Source: Opitutales bacterium
Lineage (GTDB): Bacteria > Verrucomicrobiota > Verrucomicrobiia > Opitutales > JAJFLR01
DNA length: 39,915 bases
Direction: 5' to 3'
NCBI GenBank assembly: GCA_021772565.1
Contig: JAJFLR010000002.1
Span: 1 to 39,915, forward strand
Shown here: positions 27,882-35,784 of the stretch, piece after piece
Layout of the letters: each line of letters starts with the position of its first letter
Numbering within the stretch: the first letter of the stretch is position 1
Position numbers and translations under genes: made by a program
The notes under the pieces: generated by a model
The model's database searches: none
Told to the model about the DNA's origin: nothing
What the model saw: only the letters and a program-made list of their open reading frames with translations

Positions 27882-28126
27882 AGGTGAAATTCAAAACGTT
27901 CTAGGTGACCCACAAAATAAGTAAATCAAAAAATCGAATTAATTATTATTATTTTTTTTAAATAAAGTAATTTTAGAGTTAATTGCAGATTTATGGTCAT
28001 CAATCATTTATTAAATTAAAAATATATTTATCCTCTTTAAATTAGCTATTGAACTTGACTTGAATTGGTAAGCGAACATGCTCTGGCGACTTTAATTTTA
28101 GTAGGGTCAAAAGCAATTTTTTATAT

Positions 28127-30916
28127 ATGTCTAATGATTTCAAAAATACCCTCAATTTGCCAAAAACAGATTTTCCGATGCGAGCGAATTTGGCAAATCG
28201 TGAACCGGAGCGTTTAAAACATTGGGAATCTTTTCGAATTTATCAGGAAGTTTTAAAGAAAAATTCCGAAGGGATTCCATTTGTTCTACATGATGGGCCA
28301 CCGTATGCTAATGGAAATATTCATCTCGGGCACGCATTAAATAAGGTTCTCAAGGATATTATTATTCGATATAAATCTATGCGTGGCTATCGAGCTCCTT
28401 ATGTGCCAGGCTGGGATTGTCACGGTTTACCAATTGAGCAACAGGTATTAAAAAAAGTAGGATCAAAAATTCACGAAATGGAACCAGTTGATTTAAGACG
28501 TTTATGTCATGATTATGCTGAGAAATTTGTTAATCTTCAAAAAGATCAATTCAAACGTTTAGGAATTAACGGTGATTGGGATGAACCTTATTTGACTTTT
28601 AATCCAAAATTTGAAGCGGGAATTTTAAGCTGCTTAAAAGATCTTGTATCCAATGGTCTCGTGAAAAAAGGGTTTCGTTGTGTTCATTGGGATACTACAT
28701 TTAGAACTGCACTGGCTGAGGCTGAAATTGAACATAAGGCTCATACATCTGATTCAATTTATGTTCGTTTTCCATTGATCGATTCTGAAAAATTTTCTGA
28801 GCTAGAGGGCTTAAGTAACATATCGTTTGTTATTTGGACAACTACACCTTGGACTCTACCTGCTAATTTAGGAGTTTCACTCAACCCAAATTTAAAATAT
28901 GTCGCCATTGAGCATGATGGACAAACATCTATAGTTGCCGAAGAATTAGCTCAATCATTTCAGGAAAATTGCAAAATCAAAGAGGGTAAAATTGTAGCGA
29001 CTTTTAATGTAGAAAACTTTGATCGCGCACGCTGTTGTCACCCTATTTTTGGAAACAAAACCAGTTTAATAATGTTGGGTGAACATGTTACGTTAGAGCA
29101 GGGGACAGGTTGTGTTCACACAGCACCCGGGCATGGCGCTGATGATTTTAATATTGGGAAAAAATATGGATTACCAGTTTTAGTTCCAGTTGATGAGAGA
29201 GGATGTTTTACCTCCGATTATCCAGATATGGAAGGTGTGCATGTTTTTAGTGCTAATCCTAAAATTATTGAAATTCTTGAGGAAAACAAATTGCTCTTAT
29301 CTGCTACAAAAGTAACACATGAATATCCCTACAGCTGGCGCAGCCATAAACCGATAATTTTTCGCGCTACTGAACAATGGTTTTTTGAATTAAATATTGG
29401 AGATGTTAAAAACAAAGCTATAAATGCAATTGATAATGACGTTCAATGGATTCCGCGCTGGGGCTATGAGCGTATTCACTCAATGGTTGAAAACAGACCC
29501 GATTGGTGCTTGTCTCGTCAACGTTCATGGGGTGTTCCAATTCCTTCAATTCGCTCTAAAAAAAGTGGAGAGTCTTTCCTTAACATTCAAATAATAAATA
29601 AATTTATTGAAAAAGTTAAGAGGCAAGGAAGCAATTGTTGGTATACAGATTCTCTTGAAGATTTTTGGTCTGAGGGGATTGTTTATGAGCCAACAGGTGA
29701 ATCTCATCCTGATGATTTTGAAAAAGAATTTGATATTCTCGATGTTTGGTTTGATTCTGGTGCGAGTCATATCGCCTGCCTGGAGCAAGATGAACGTTTG
29801 TCTTCACCGGCTGATTTATATTTAGAAGGAAGTGATCAGCATCGTGGTTGGTTTCAGAGTGCGCTTCTAACATCAATAGGTTCGCGTGATCGGGCACCTT
29901 ATAAAGCAGTATTAACTCACGGTTTTGTTCTTGATGGCAAAGGAAAAGCAATGAGCAAATCTGCCGGCAATGTTATTTCACCAAAACAATTAATTGATAA
30001 ACTTGGTGCAGATGTAGTTCGACTTTGGGTGAGTAGCGAAGATTATCGTAACGATCTAAAAGTTTCTGATGAAATTATTGATAGAATTGCAGAAACATAC
30101 CGTTTGTTTAGAAATACTTTACGTTTTCAAATTTCTAATCTTTTCGATTTTATTTACGAAAATGATGCTATTGCGTTAGAAAAATTAAGACCCTTGGATA
30201 AGTGGGCACTTCACCAATTGTCCGAATTAATAGAGTCAGTTACAGCTGCATATGATTCTTATGAATTTCATAAAGTTTATCAAATTTGCAATAAGTATTG
30301 TGCTGTTACTTTATCAGCACTTTACCATGACATGCTAAAAGATCGATTATATACATTTGATTCAGAATCGAGCGATAGAAGATCTGCTCAAACAGTTGTA
30401 TATCATTCTTTGAAAACACTTATGAGGTTGATGGCACCTATATTGGTTTTTACTTCTGACGAAGCTTTTTCATTTAATGAAGAAAACAAAAATTTAATTA
30501 ATGATTCGGTTCACCTTCAGAGTTGGCCGGAAATTCCGAAAAATTGGTTAAATTCAGAGATAGCAAAAGATGTGAGCCAATTACTGAAAATTCGAAGTTT
30601 GGCCTATGAAAAATTAGAAGTATTAAGACAAAATAAAGAAATTGGCCAATCGTTAGAAGCCCAAATTACTATTTCGGGAAATCCCAATAATTCTGATTTT
30701 GAACTTTTGTTGAAATATGAAGAAATGCTAACTGAATTATTTATTGCATCAAAAGTAATACTAGTTGAAAACTCAAATGTCAGCGAAACAAGTATTGAAT
30801 TTCATACTAAACATGCAAGTGGTGAGCGTTGTCCTCGATGCTGGTATTGGATAGATTCAAACAATGGATGTAGCCGAAGTTCAGAGTGTCCAATGGTCAA
30901 GCAAGAATGTACGTAA
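28127..30916 (+). CDS. ileS: Isoleucyl-tRNA synthetase
   Basis: This 929-residue enzyme charges tRNA-Ile. Class I signatures are the HIGH-like 'GNIHLGHALNK' (HLGH near residue 67) and the KMSKS-like loop GKAMSKSAGN (MSKS at 609-612). The CP1 editing domain has 'WTTTPWTLPANLG' and 'GTGCVHTAPGHGADDF'. The C terminus carries the zinc-binding segment 'GERCPRCWYWIDSNNGC...ECP'. Start ATG at 28127 agrees with the family start ('NTLNLPKTDFPMRANLANREP'). No T-box leader is visible in the 245 bp upstream. It is followed by the AT-hook/DksA protein and lspA, an order that I associate with Verrucomicrobiota. Confidence 0.97.
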   Translation: MSNDFKNTLNLPKTDFPMRANLANREPERLKHWESFRIYQEVLKKNSEGIPFVLHDGPPYANGNIHLGHALNKVLKDIIIRYKSMRGYRAPYVPGWDCHGLPIEQQVLKKVGSKIHEMEPVDLRRLCHDYAEKFVNLQKDQFKRLGINGDWDEPYLTFNPKFEAGILSCLKDLVSNGLVKKGFRCVHWDTTFRTALAEAEIEHKAHTSDSIYVRFPLIDSEKFSELEGLSNISFVIWTTTPWTLPANLGVSLNPNLKYVAIEHDGQTSIVAEELAQSFQENCKIKEGKIVATFNVENFDRARCCHPIFGNKTSLIMLGEHVTLEQGTGCVHTAPGHGADDFNIGKKYGLPVLVPVDERGCFTSDYPDMEGVHVFSANPKIIEILEENKLLLSATKVTHEYPYSWRSHKPIIFRATEQWFFELNIGDVKNKAINAIDNDVQWIPRWGYERIHSMVENRPDWCLSRQRSWGVPIPSIRSKKSGESFLNIQIINKFIEKVKRQGSNCWYTDSLEDFWSEGIVYEPTGESHPDDFEKEFDILDVWFDSGASHIACLEQDERLSSPADLYLEGSDQHRGWFQSALLTSIGSRDRAPYKAVLTHGFVLDGKGKAMSKSAGNVISPKQLIDKLGADVVRLWVSSEDYRNDLKVSDEIIDRIAETYRLFRNTLRFQISNLFDFIYENDAIALEKLRPLDKWALHQLSELIESVTAAYDSYEFHKVYQICNKYCAVTLSALYHDMLKDRLYTFDSESSDRRSAQTVVYHSLKTLMRLMAPILVFTSDEAFSFNEENKNLINDSVHLQSWPEIPKNWLNSEIAKDVSQLLKIRSLAYEKLEVLRQNKEIGQSLEAQITISGNPNNSDFELLLKYEEMLTELFIASKVILVENSNVSETSIEFHTKHASGERCPRCWYWIDSNNGCSRSSECPMVKQECT

Positions 30917-30943
30917 ACTTAAATATAATTAATACTCAAAGTT

Positions 30944-32374
30944 ATGAGAAAATCAAAGATTATGTCTAATAGTAAAATTAGTGATGTAAAGGGGGAAGTG
31001 AAAAGAGGCAGAGGTAGACCACCAAAAAGTGCTCAAAGTTCAACAACAGCAATATCTAACAAGATAAATAAAATATCTGATGATTTTAAAGATGATACAT
31101 CAACTCCGAGAAAAAGAGGCAGACCCCCAAAAAATTTGGTAGAATCACCAAGAGGCCGTGGCAGACCTCCTAAAGAAGCAATTAAAGTTAGTAGAGGTCG
31201 GGGTAGACCACCCAAGGAAGATTCTTCAACTGTCGTTAAAAGAGGTCGGGGTAGGCCACCAAAAATAACTGTTGAAGAGGTAATGAATGAGACTCCGAGA
31301 GGACGCGGCAGGCCTCGGAAAACTGAAGTTGTTGTGAAAAGGGGTAGGGGCAGGCCACCCAAGAATATTGTTGATAATGTTTTGACTGGTGCTCGAAGGG
31401 GAAGAGGAAGGCCACGTAAAGATGCCACAGTTATCACTGGGCGTCCAGCGAATGAGTTTCCTGATGTTCCTGTAAAAAGAGGGCGAGGGCGACCCCGAAA
31501 AAATCAAACTGATAACTACATTCAGCGTGAAACAATTCCCAATAGAGTTGAAGCATATGTGAATGAAAAAATAGCTCAAAGAGAAGCAGCTTTACCACAA
31601 GCGGCAATGAAAGTTTTAAAGGGCAAGAAGAAACATACACCAGCTGTTTTTAAATTACCTTCCAAGAAACAGACTCCGATTGTATTTTCACTTGAGGATG
31701 TTAAGCACGTTATTGATACACGTAAAAAGGAAAAGAGTATTCAGGAAGCTCAGGTAATTGCGGAAAAGCAAATTATTAAAGCTAAAGAGCTGGAGAAGAT
31801 TAAAGAAATTGAGCAGAAAGAAAAAATTCTTCAAGAATTTAAAGCGGCCTCAATTGCAGATATTCTTGGATACAATCCTAAAACTGAAAAACAATCGGGA
31901 GGTGATGACATCAATAAAGTTCCAAATAAATTTCTTAAATATTATAAGAATTTGGTGCAACTTCGTGATCACGTTAGAAGTGGGTTGGATTTACATACTC
32001 AAGATACCCTTAAGAGATCAAATAAAATTGACTCTACTGTTCAGAGTAGCAACGTTGAACCACTTACTGATGTTGGAGAAGATAACTTTGATCGTGATTT
32101 TGCCCTCAGTCTAGTTTCTAACGATCAAGAATTATTAGTTGAAATTGATGAGGCTATTAAACGAATTTATAATAATACTTACGGGGTTTGTGAAATTACA
32201 GGAAAATTAATTAATCGAGAACGTTTGGAAGCAGTGCCATTTACTCGTTATTCCGTAGAAGGACAAAGAGAGCAGGAAACCGGTAATTTTAGAAAAGTCG
32301 ATCGCAGTGCGGCATTTCTCGATGTGAGTCCTGAAGATTCTGTTCAATTTAGCAGTGACGATTCTGAAGACTGA
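30944..32374 (+). CDS. DksA/TraR-like protein with nine AT-hook repeats
   Basis: This 476-residue protein has two parts. Residues 1-190 hold nine AT-hook motifs (R-G-R-P cores at about 21, 56, 70, 84, 100, 119, 133, 152 and 179), which bind the minor groove of AT-rich DNA. After a basic, glutamate-rich linker, the C-terminal part resembles DksA/TraR ('DNFDRDFALSLVSNDQELLV', 'EIDEAIKRI', 'YGVCEITGKLINRERLEAVP', 'FTRYSVEGQ'). DksA enters the RNA polymerase secondary channel. Only one of the four usual zinc cysteines remains (C416); the others are T, S and G/Q. ATGs at 30944 and 30962 are both possible starts. Its end overlaps lspA by 20 bp. It could be an AT-rich-DNA-targeted transcription or nucleoid factor; that is an inference. 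Confidence 0.8.
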   Translation: MRKSKIMSNSKISDVKGEVKRGRGRPPKSAQSSTTAISNKINKISDDFKDDTSTPRKRGRPPKNLVESPRGRGRPPKEAIKVSRGRGRPPKEDSSTVVKRGRGRPPKITVEEVMNETPRGRGRPRKTEVVVKRGRGRPPKNIVDNVLTGARRGRGRPRKDATVITGRPANEFPDVPVKRGRGRPRKNQTDNYIQRETIPNRVEAYVNEKIAQREAALPQAAMKVLKGKKKHTPAVFKLPSKKQTPIVFSLEDVKHVIDTRKKEKSIQEAQVIAEKQIIKAKELEKIKEIEQKEKILQEFKAASIADILGYNPKTEKQSGGDDINKVPNKFLKYYKNLVQLRDHVRSGLDLHTQDTLKRSNKIDSTVQSSNVEPLTDVGEDNFDRDFALSLVSNDQELLVEIDEAIKRIYNNTYGVCEITGKLINRERLEAVPFTRYSVEGQREQETGNFRKVDRSAAFLDVSPEDSVQFSSDDSED

Positions 32375-32900
32375 ACCATTACAACATCCCGAGAATTCAA
32401 TAAAGGATAACCTTTTAGTATACCGCAAATTATTTGCGGTGAGTATCCTTATTGTAATCATCGATCAGATTACAAAATACTGGATTCATCATTTATCAGA
32501 TTTACCACTTCATTTATACCCACCCAATGGCGGTTTAGTAATAATTCCCGGCATATTTAATATTATATTCACTGTAAATAAAGGTGCAGCCTGGGGTATT
32601 TTGTCGGACTATAGCTTCCTGCTTACATCAATGGCCTTTATTGCATTAGGTCTCATATTTTTCTTTCGAAATCAAATAAGACTATCACAACCAATTAAAC
32701 AGGTCTGTTTTGGTTTATTAATTGGGGGGATAATCGGAAATTTAATCGATAGGTTGATTTATAGTTATGTAATTGATTTTCTTGATGTTCATTTTAAGAA
32801 TTATCATTGGCCAACATTTAACATTGCTGACAGTGCAATATGTGTTGGCACTGGTATCTATATGATTTTAAGTTTTTTTGAAAAAGAAGAAGAAAAATAG
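32355..32900 (+). CDS. lspA: Lipoprotein signal peptidase II
   Basis: LspA cleaves the signal peptide of diacylglyceryl-modified prolipoproteins in the inner membrane. The 181-residue protein has four membrane segments and the catalytic aspartates in GNLIDRLIY and FNIADSAICVG. The first conserved block is VIIDQITKYWI and the second FTVNKGAAWGIL. The start shown is GTG at 32355, within the 3' end of the DksA-like gene, so translation is probably coupled; a later start nearer 'LLVYRKLFAVS' is possible. The lipoprotein at 2970 is a likely substrate. Confidence 0.94.
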   Translation: MTILKTEPLQHPENSIKDNLLVYRKLFAVSILIVIIDQITKYWIHHLSDLPLHLYPPNGGLVIIPGIFNIIFTVNKGAAWGILSDYSFLLTSMAFIALGLIFFFRNQIRLSQPIKQVCFGLLIGGIIGNLIDRLIYSYVIDFLDVHFKNYHWPTFNIADSAICVGTGIYMILSFFEKEEEK

Positions 32901-32941
32901 TCAGATAATTGTCCTGGTTTTAACACACAACATTTTTTATT

Positions 32942-34057
32942 ATGGATCCAAGATATACTAAATTAGCAAATGTTCTAGTTGAGCATTCAACAAATCTCGC
33001 TAAAGATGAAAAAGTTTTAATCTCTGCATATGATGTGCCGGATGATATTGTTATAGCAATTATTAGAGCTGTTCGCTCCAGGGGTGCTGTGCCATACGTC
33101 CAATTAAATCGTGAGCGAATTAGCAGAGAACTTCTTTATCATGCAAATAAGGTCCAATATTCTATTGAGTCCGAGATTGAGTTGGCACGCATGAAAAAGA
33201 TGGATGCCTATATTGCCCTTAGAGGTTCTCATAATATTTTTGAGTCATCGGATATTCCTTCAGATAAAATGAAACTGGCAAACAGTTTATTTAAAGCGGT
33301 ACTCGACTGGAGAGTTCAAAAAACTAAATGGGTGGTTTTACGCTGGCCAACCCCTGCGATGGCTCAACAAGCTATGTGCAGTACGGAAGAGTTCGAAGAG
33401 TTTTTCTTCAAAGTTTGTACGCTTAACTACTCTAGAATGAGTAATGGGATGAATGCTCTTAAGCGTTTGATGGATAAGACAGATAAAGTGAAAATTACAG
33501 GACCGGGTACTAATTTAAGTTTTTCTATCAAAGGAATTGACGCAATATGTTGCGGGGGTGATCGAAATATTCCTGATGGAGAAGTTTTTTCTTGTCCCGT
33601 TAGAGATAGCGTTGAAGGCGAAGTTACTTATAATACGCCAACGGTTTATCAGGGTGTTTCTTTCGACAATATTTATTTAAAATTTAAAAAGGGAAAAATC
33701 GTCGAAGCGATATCAAATAACAATAATCAGAAGTTAAATGAAATATTTAATTCTGATCCCGGTGCACGATATATTGGAGAATTTGCTTTAGGGTTTAACC
33801 CACATATTTTGGAACCGATGCGTGATATATTGTTTGACGAAAAAATTGCCGGCTCATTTCATTTTACACCGGGTCAGGCATATGAAATGGCAGATAACGG
33901 CAATCGATCTCAAATACATTGGGACTTAGTTTGCATCCAAAGACCAGACTACGGCGGCGGAGAGATTTATTTTGATGATAAACTGATACGCAAAGATGGA
34001 CTGTTTGTACCTAAATCGTTACAGAAATTAAATCCGGATTATCTGCTGGATGATTAA
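32942..34057 (+). CDS. M29 family aminopeptidase
   Basis: The 371-residue protein matches the M29 (AmpS/AmpII/thermophilic) metalloaminopeptidase family. It begins '[18 protein letters not shown]', the usual 'YAxLLVxxSxxL' type start. Metal-ligand regions are all present: '[11 protein letters not shown]' (E), '[11 protein letters not shown]' (E), '[12 protein letters not shown]' (H) and 'QIHWDLVCI' (H and D). These enzymes remove N-terminal residues from peptides using two divalent metals in the cytoplasm. It is 41 bp after lspA and the last of the housekeeping run before the accessory region. Confidence 0.9.
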   Translation: MDPRYTKLANVLVEHSTNLAKDEKVLISAYDVPDDIVIAIIRAVRSRGAVPYVQLNRERISRELLYHANKVQYSIESEIELARMKKMDAYIALRGSHNIFESSDIPSDKMKLANSLFKAVLDWRVQKTKWVVLRWPTPAMAQQAMCSTEEFEEFFFKVCTLNYSRMSNGMNALKRLMDKTDKVKITGPGTNLSFSIKGIDAICCGGDRNIPDGEVFSCPVRDSVEGEVTYNTPTVYQGVSFDNIYLKFKKGKIVEAISNNNNQKLNEIFNSDPGARYIGEFALGFNPHILEPMRDILFDEKIAGSFHFTPGQAYEMADNGNRSQIHWDLVCIQRPDYGGGEIYFDDKLIRKDGLFVPKSLQKLNPDYLLDD

Positions 34058-34322
34058 TAGTGTGTTTGTTTTCTTTAGCTCAATATTGAATAATTTTTTT
34101 GCTAGTACGACTATTGAAATTTTATTGATAGATTTCTTTTTTTAATTCCATAAATTTTAATAGTACTTAATTTTATTAAGCATTTGATGGGAAATATATA
34201 ACCAATTTAAAAATCTGTGTTTAATCAGTGTTTCATTGTTATGTTTGATGTCACTTCGTTCGGTACTCGTTTCACTCGTTGAGGTGTCGGAACAAGTTCC
34301 TCGGTAGTGGCAAACTAGTAAT
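34058..34322. repeat. Intergenic region with environmental-type repeat motifs
   Basis: This 265-bp spacer begins with plain AT-rich sequence. At 34209-34230 it has AAAAATCTGTGTTTAATCAGTG, a variant of the 'AATCTGTGTTAATCTGTG' intergenic repeat often seen in environmental bacteria. At 34247-34315 there is a GC-richer patch with two close copies of an 'ACTCGTTTCACTCGTT / CACTTCGTTCGGTACTCG' pattern and a short GGAACAAGTTCC palindrome. This patch is unlike its surroundings in base use and may be a degenerate mobile or palindromic repeat. No protein frame is supported. Confidence 0.4.
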
Positions 34323-34940
34323 ATGAAAATTGAATACACACTATTAATTATTTACGTTATTGTATTTATCATGTGTGGCATTTCACCACACGATCGTTCG
34401 GTATGGTTTGCTGAAAATATACCTATCGTAGTGCTCGTTTCATTCGTTTGTTTTGCATCCCGAAATTTTCAATTTTCAAAATTGAGCTATATTTTTATGA
34501 TTGTATTACCGGTGTTGCACACAATAGGAGGGCATTATACATTTGAACGTGTCCCATTTGATTTTATTACAAATCATTTTGGTTTTGAGCGTAATCATTA
34601 CGATCGAATCGCACATTTTAGTGTTGGATTCTATGCTTTTCCAATCGCTGAATATGTTATTTCAAAAGGGCTGGTTTTAAATAAAATCTTAGCAAGCCTA
34701 TTTGCCATTTGTATAATATTTACAGTTGCCAGCACTTACGAAATTTTTGAATGGATTTATGCGATCAGTGCAGATCCAAGTTCGGGGATAGCAGTACTGG
34801 GATCACAAGGTGATATTTGGGATGCCCAAAAAGATATGTTAGCTGACGGTATGGGGGCAATGTTTTCTATAGTTGTATTTAATATTTACTTCAGTAAATA
34901 TACTGAAGTGAACGAATCCAAACATTCCAATATTAATTAA
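34323..34940 (+). CDS. DUF2238 (YjdF-like) membrane protein
   Basis: This 205-residue protein has about six membrane segments and the DUF2238 hallmarks: 'LPVLHTIGGHYTFERVPFD' with conserved histidines, 'YDRIAHFSVGFYAFPIAEY', 'STYEIFEWIYA' and 'QGDIWDAQKDMLADGMGAM'. The conserved acidic and histidine residues suggest a membrane enzyme or metal site, but no function is established. It stands alone, bounded on both sides by environmental-type repeats (about 34209 and 34944), which suggests acquisition or a rearranged region. Confidence 0.85.
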   Translation: MKIEYTLLIIYVIVFIMCGISPHDRSVWFAENIPIVVLVSFVCFASRNFQFSKLSYIFMIVLPVLHTIGGHYTFERVPFDFITNHFGFERNHYDRIAHFSVGFYAFPIAEYVISKGLVLNKILASLFAICIIFTVASTYEIFEWIYAISADPSSGIAVLGSQGDIWDAQKDMLADGMGAMFSIVVFNIYFSKYTEVNESKHSNIN

Positions 34941-34943
34941 TAG

Positions 34944-34968
34944 TTTTTGACAGGATTAACAGGATGAA
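34944..34968 (+). repeat. 'GACAGGATTAACAGGATG' type intergenic repeat
   Basis: TTTTTGACAGGATTAACAGG (34944-34963) followed by ATGAA matches a widely dispersed intergenic repeat of environmental bacteria with the half-periodic ACAGGATTTACAGGAT theme. It lies just before the nucleotidyltransferase gene, where such repeats commonly occur. Confidence 0.55.
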
Positions 34969-34986
34969 TATTTTCAATGTTTAGAA

Positions 34987-35451
34987 ATGGAACTTTTTAG
35001 AGAATTTTTTAAGATCATTGAAAGCATAAATAATTCAGGAGTTGAATATGCTGTTGTGGGTGGTGTTGCTCTCGCATTTCATGCAAATCCTCGACTTACA
35101 AAGGATATTGATATTCTTGCAAATCCTGATGACTTAATAATTTACGAGAGTATATTTACTAAGCTTGGTTATCTTAAAAGTGCTTCACCTATAACATTTA
35201 AGAATACGAATATGACACTGCATCGGTTTGTTAAACCAAGCGATATCATTGAAAGTGAATTAATCATTATAGATCTTCTACTTGGGAATGAAGCGATACA
35301 TAGGGAAATTATCAAACGGAGTATTGTCGATGATTCATACATTGGCAAGGTTAGTGTTGCAACAAAGAGTGATTTAATAATGATGAAGAAAATTAGAAAT
35401 AGCCAGCAGGACAAAGCCGATATAGAAAACTTGGAGAGTAACGATGAGTAA
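34987..35451 (+). CDS. AbiEii/MNT-like nucleotidyltransferase
   Basis: This 154-residue protein belongs to the pol-beta-fold nucleotidyltransferases used in toxin-antitoxin and abortive-infection systems. The N-terminal motif YAVVGGVALAFHANPRLTKD leads into DIDILA (G25-G26, D40 and D42 being the expected metal aspartates). A third acidic strand is present in 'ELIIIDLLLGN'. The C terminus 'ATKSDLIMMKKIRNSQQDKADIE' matches the family's helical end. Such enzymes can modify tRNA or a partner protein. Its last four codons overlap a 42-codon ORF (ATG at 35444), suggesting a two-gene module. Toxin or antitoxin role is inferred from the family only. Confidence 0.75.
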   Translation: MELFREFFKIIESINNSGVEYAVVGGVALAFHANPRLTKDIDILANPDDLIIYESIFTKLGYLKSASPITFKNTNMTLHRFVKPSDIIESELIIIDLLLGNEAIHREIIKRSIVDDSYIGKVSVATKSDLIMMKKIRNSQQDKADIENLESNDE

Positions 35452-35572
35452 GATTGAAAAGACTATGATGATACTGAGCGATCTTTGGGAGTTTTATGTC
35501 AGGCTACAGGCCAGGAATATTGATCCCAAATCTTCTACTAATAACGATTCTATAGATACTCTTTCAGGGTAA
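35444..35572 (+). CDS. Small 42-residue ORF coupled to the nucleotidyltransferase
   Basis: ATG at 35444 overlaps the end of the nucleotidyltransferase gene (whose TAA is at 35449-35451). It opens 42 codons with the sequence MSKIEKTMMILSDLWEFYVR in the first half and a polar tail, stopping at 35572. An AGAG purine stretch about ten bases upstream may serve as ribosome binding site. The overlap and amphipathic N-terminal helix suggest a partner protein, as in small two-gene toxin-antitoxin modules. I recognise no family, and it could be a truncated remnant. Confidence 0.5.
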   Translation: MSKIEKTMMILSDLWEFYVRLQARNIDPKSSTNNDSIDTLSG

Positions 35573-35784
35573 GCGATTGCTGATCTTTGAGAAATTATTG
35601 ACGAACTAGCTATGGCATAGCTGATGTGATTTTATTATCGAAATATATCCTCGACCCAATCAGCCAATCATAATCTAATTCGCACTATTGTTATTTTCGA
35701 TAATCATAACTTTAATAATTGAATAATGATATGGCCAAAGCTGAATGTGCTATTTCCATTACGATTAGATATTAATTAGTAACT

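Noticed and set aside
27698-27913. 71-residue minus-strand open frame
   Set aside because: It is a translation through the tRNA-Leu gene and the end of lysC (the '[21 protein letters not shown]' type sequence is the usual tRNA artefact).
27882-28126. Possible T-box leader before ileS
   Set aside because: No T-box consensus or terminator/antiterminator pair is visible; the spacer is simple AT-rich sequence.
31033-31640. Long minus-strand open frames opposite the AT-hook region
   Set aside because: They mirror the repetitive RGRGRPPK codons and give proline/leucine-rich repeats without family features.
35580-35784. Hidden gene or CRISPR-like structure between the 42-codon ORF and the helicase
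   Set aside because: Only a short AGCTATGGCATAGCT palindrome and an ATTATCGAAA/TTTCGATAAT inverted pair are seen; no repeat array and no coding frame.
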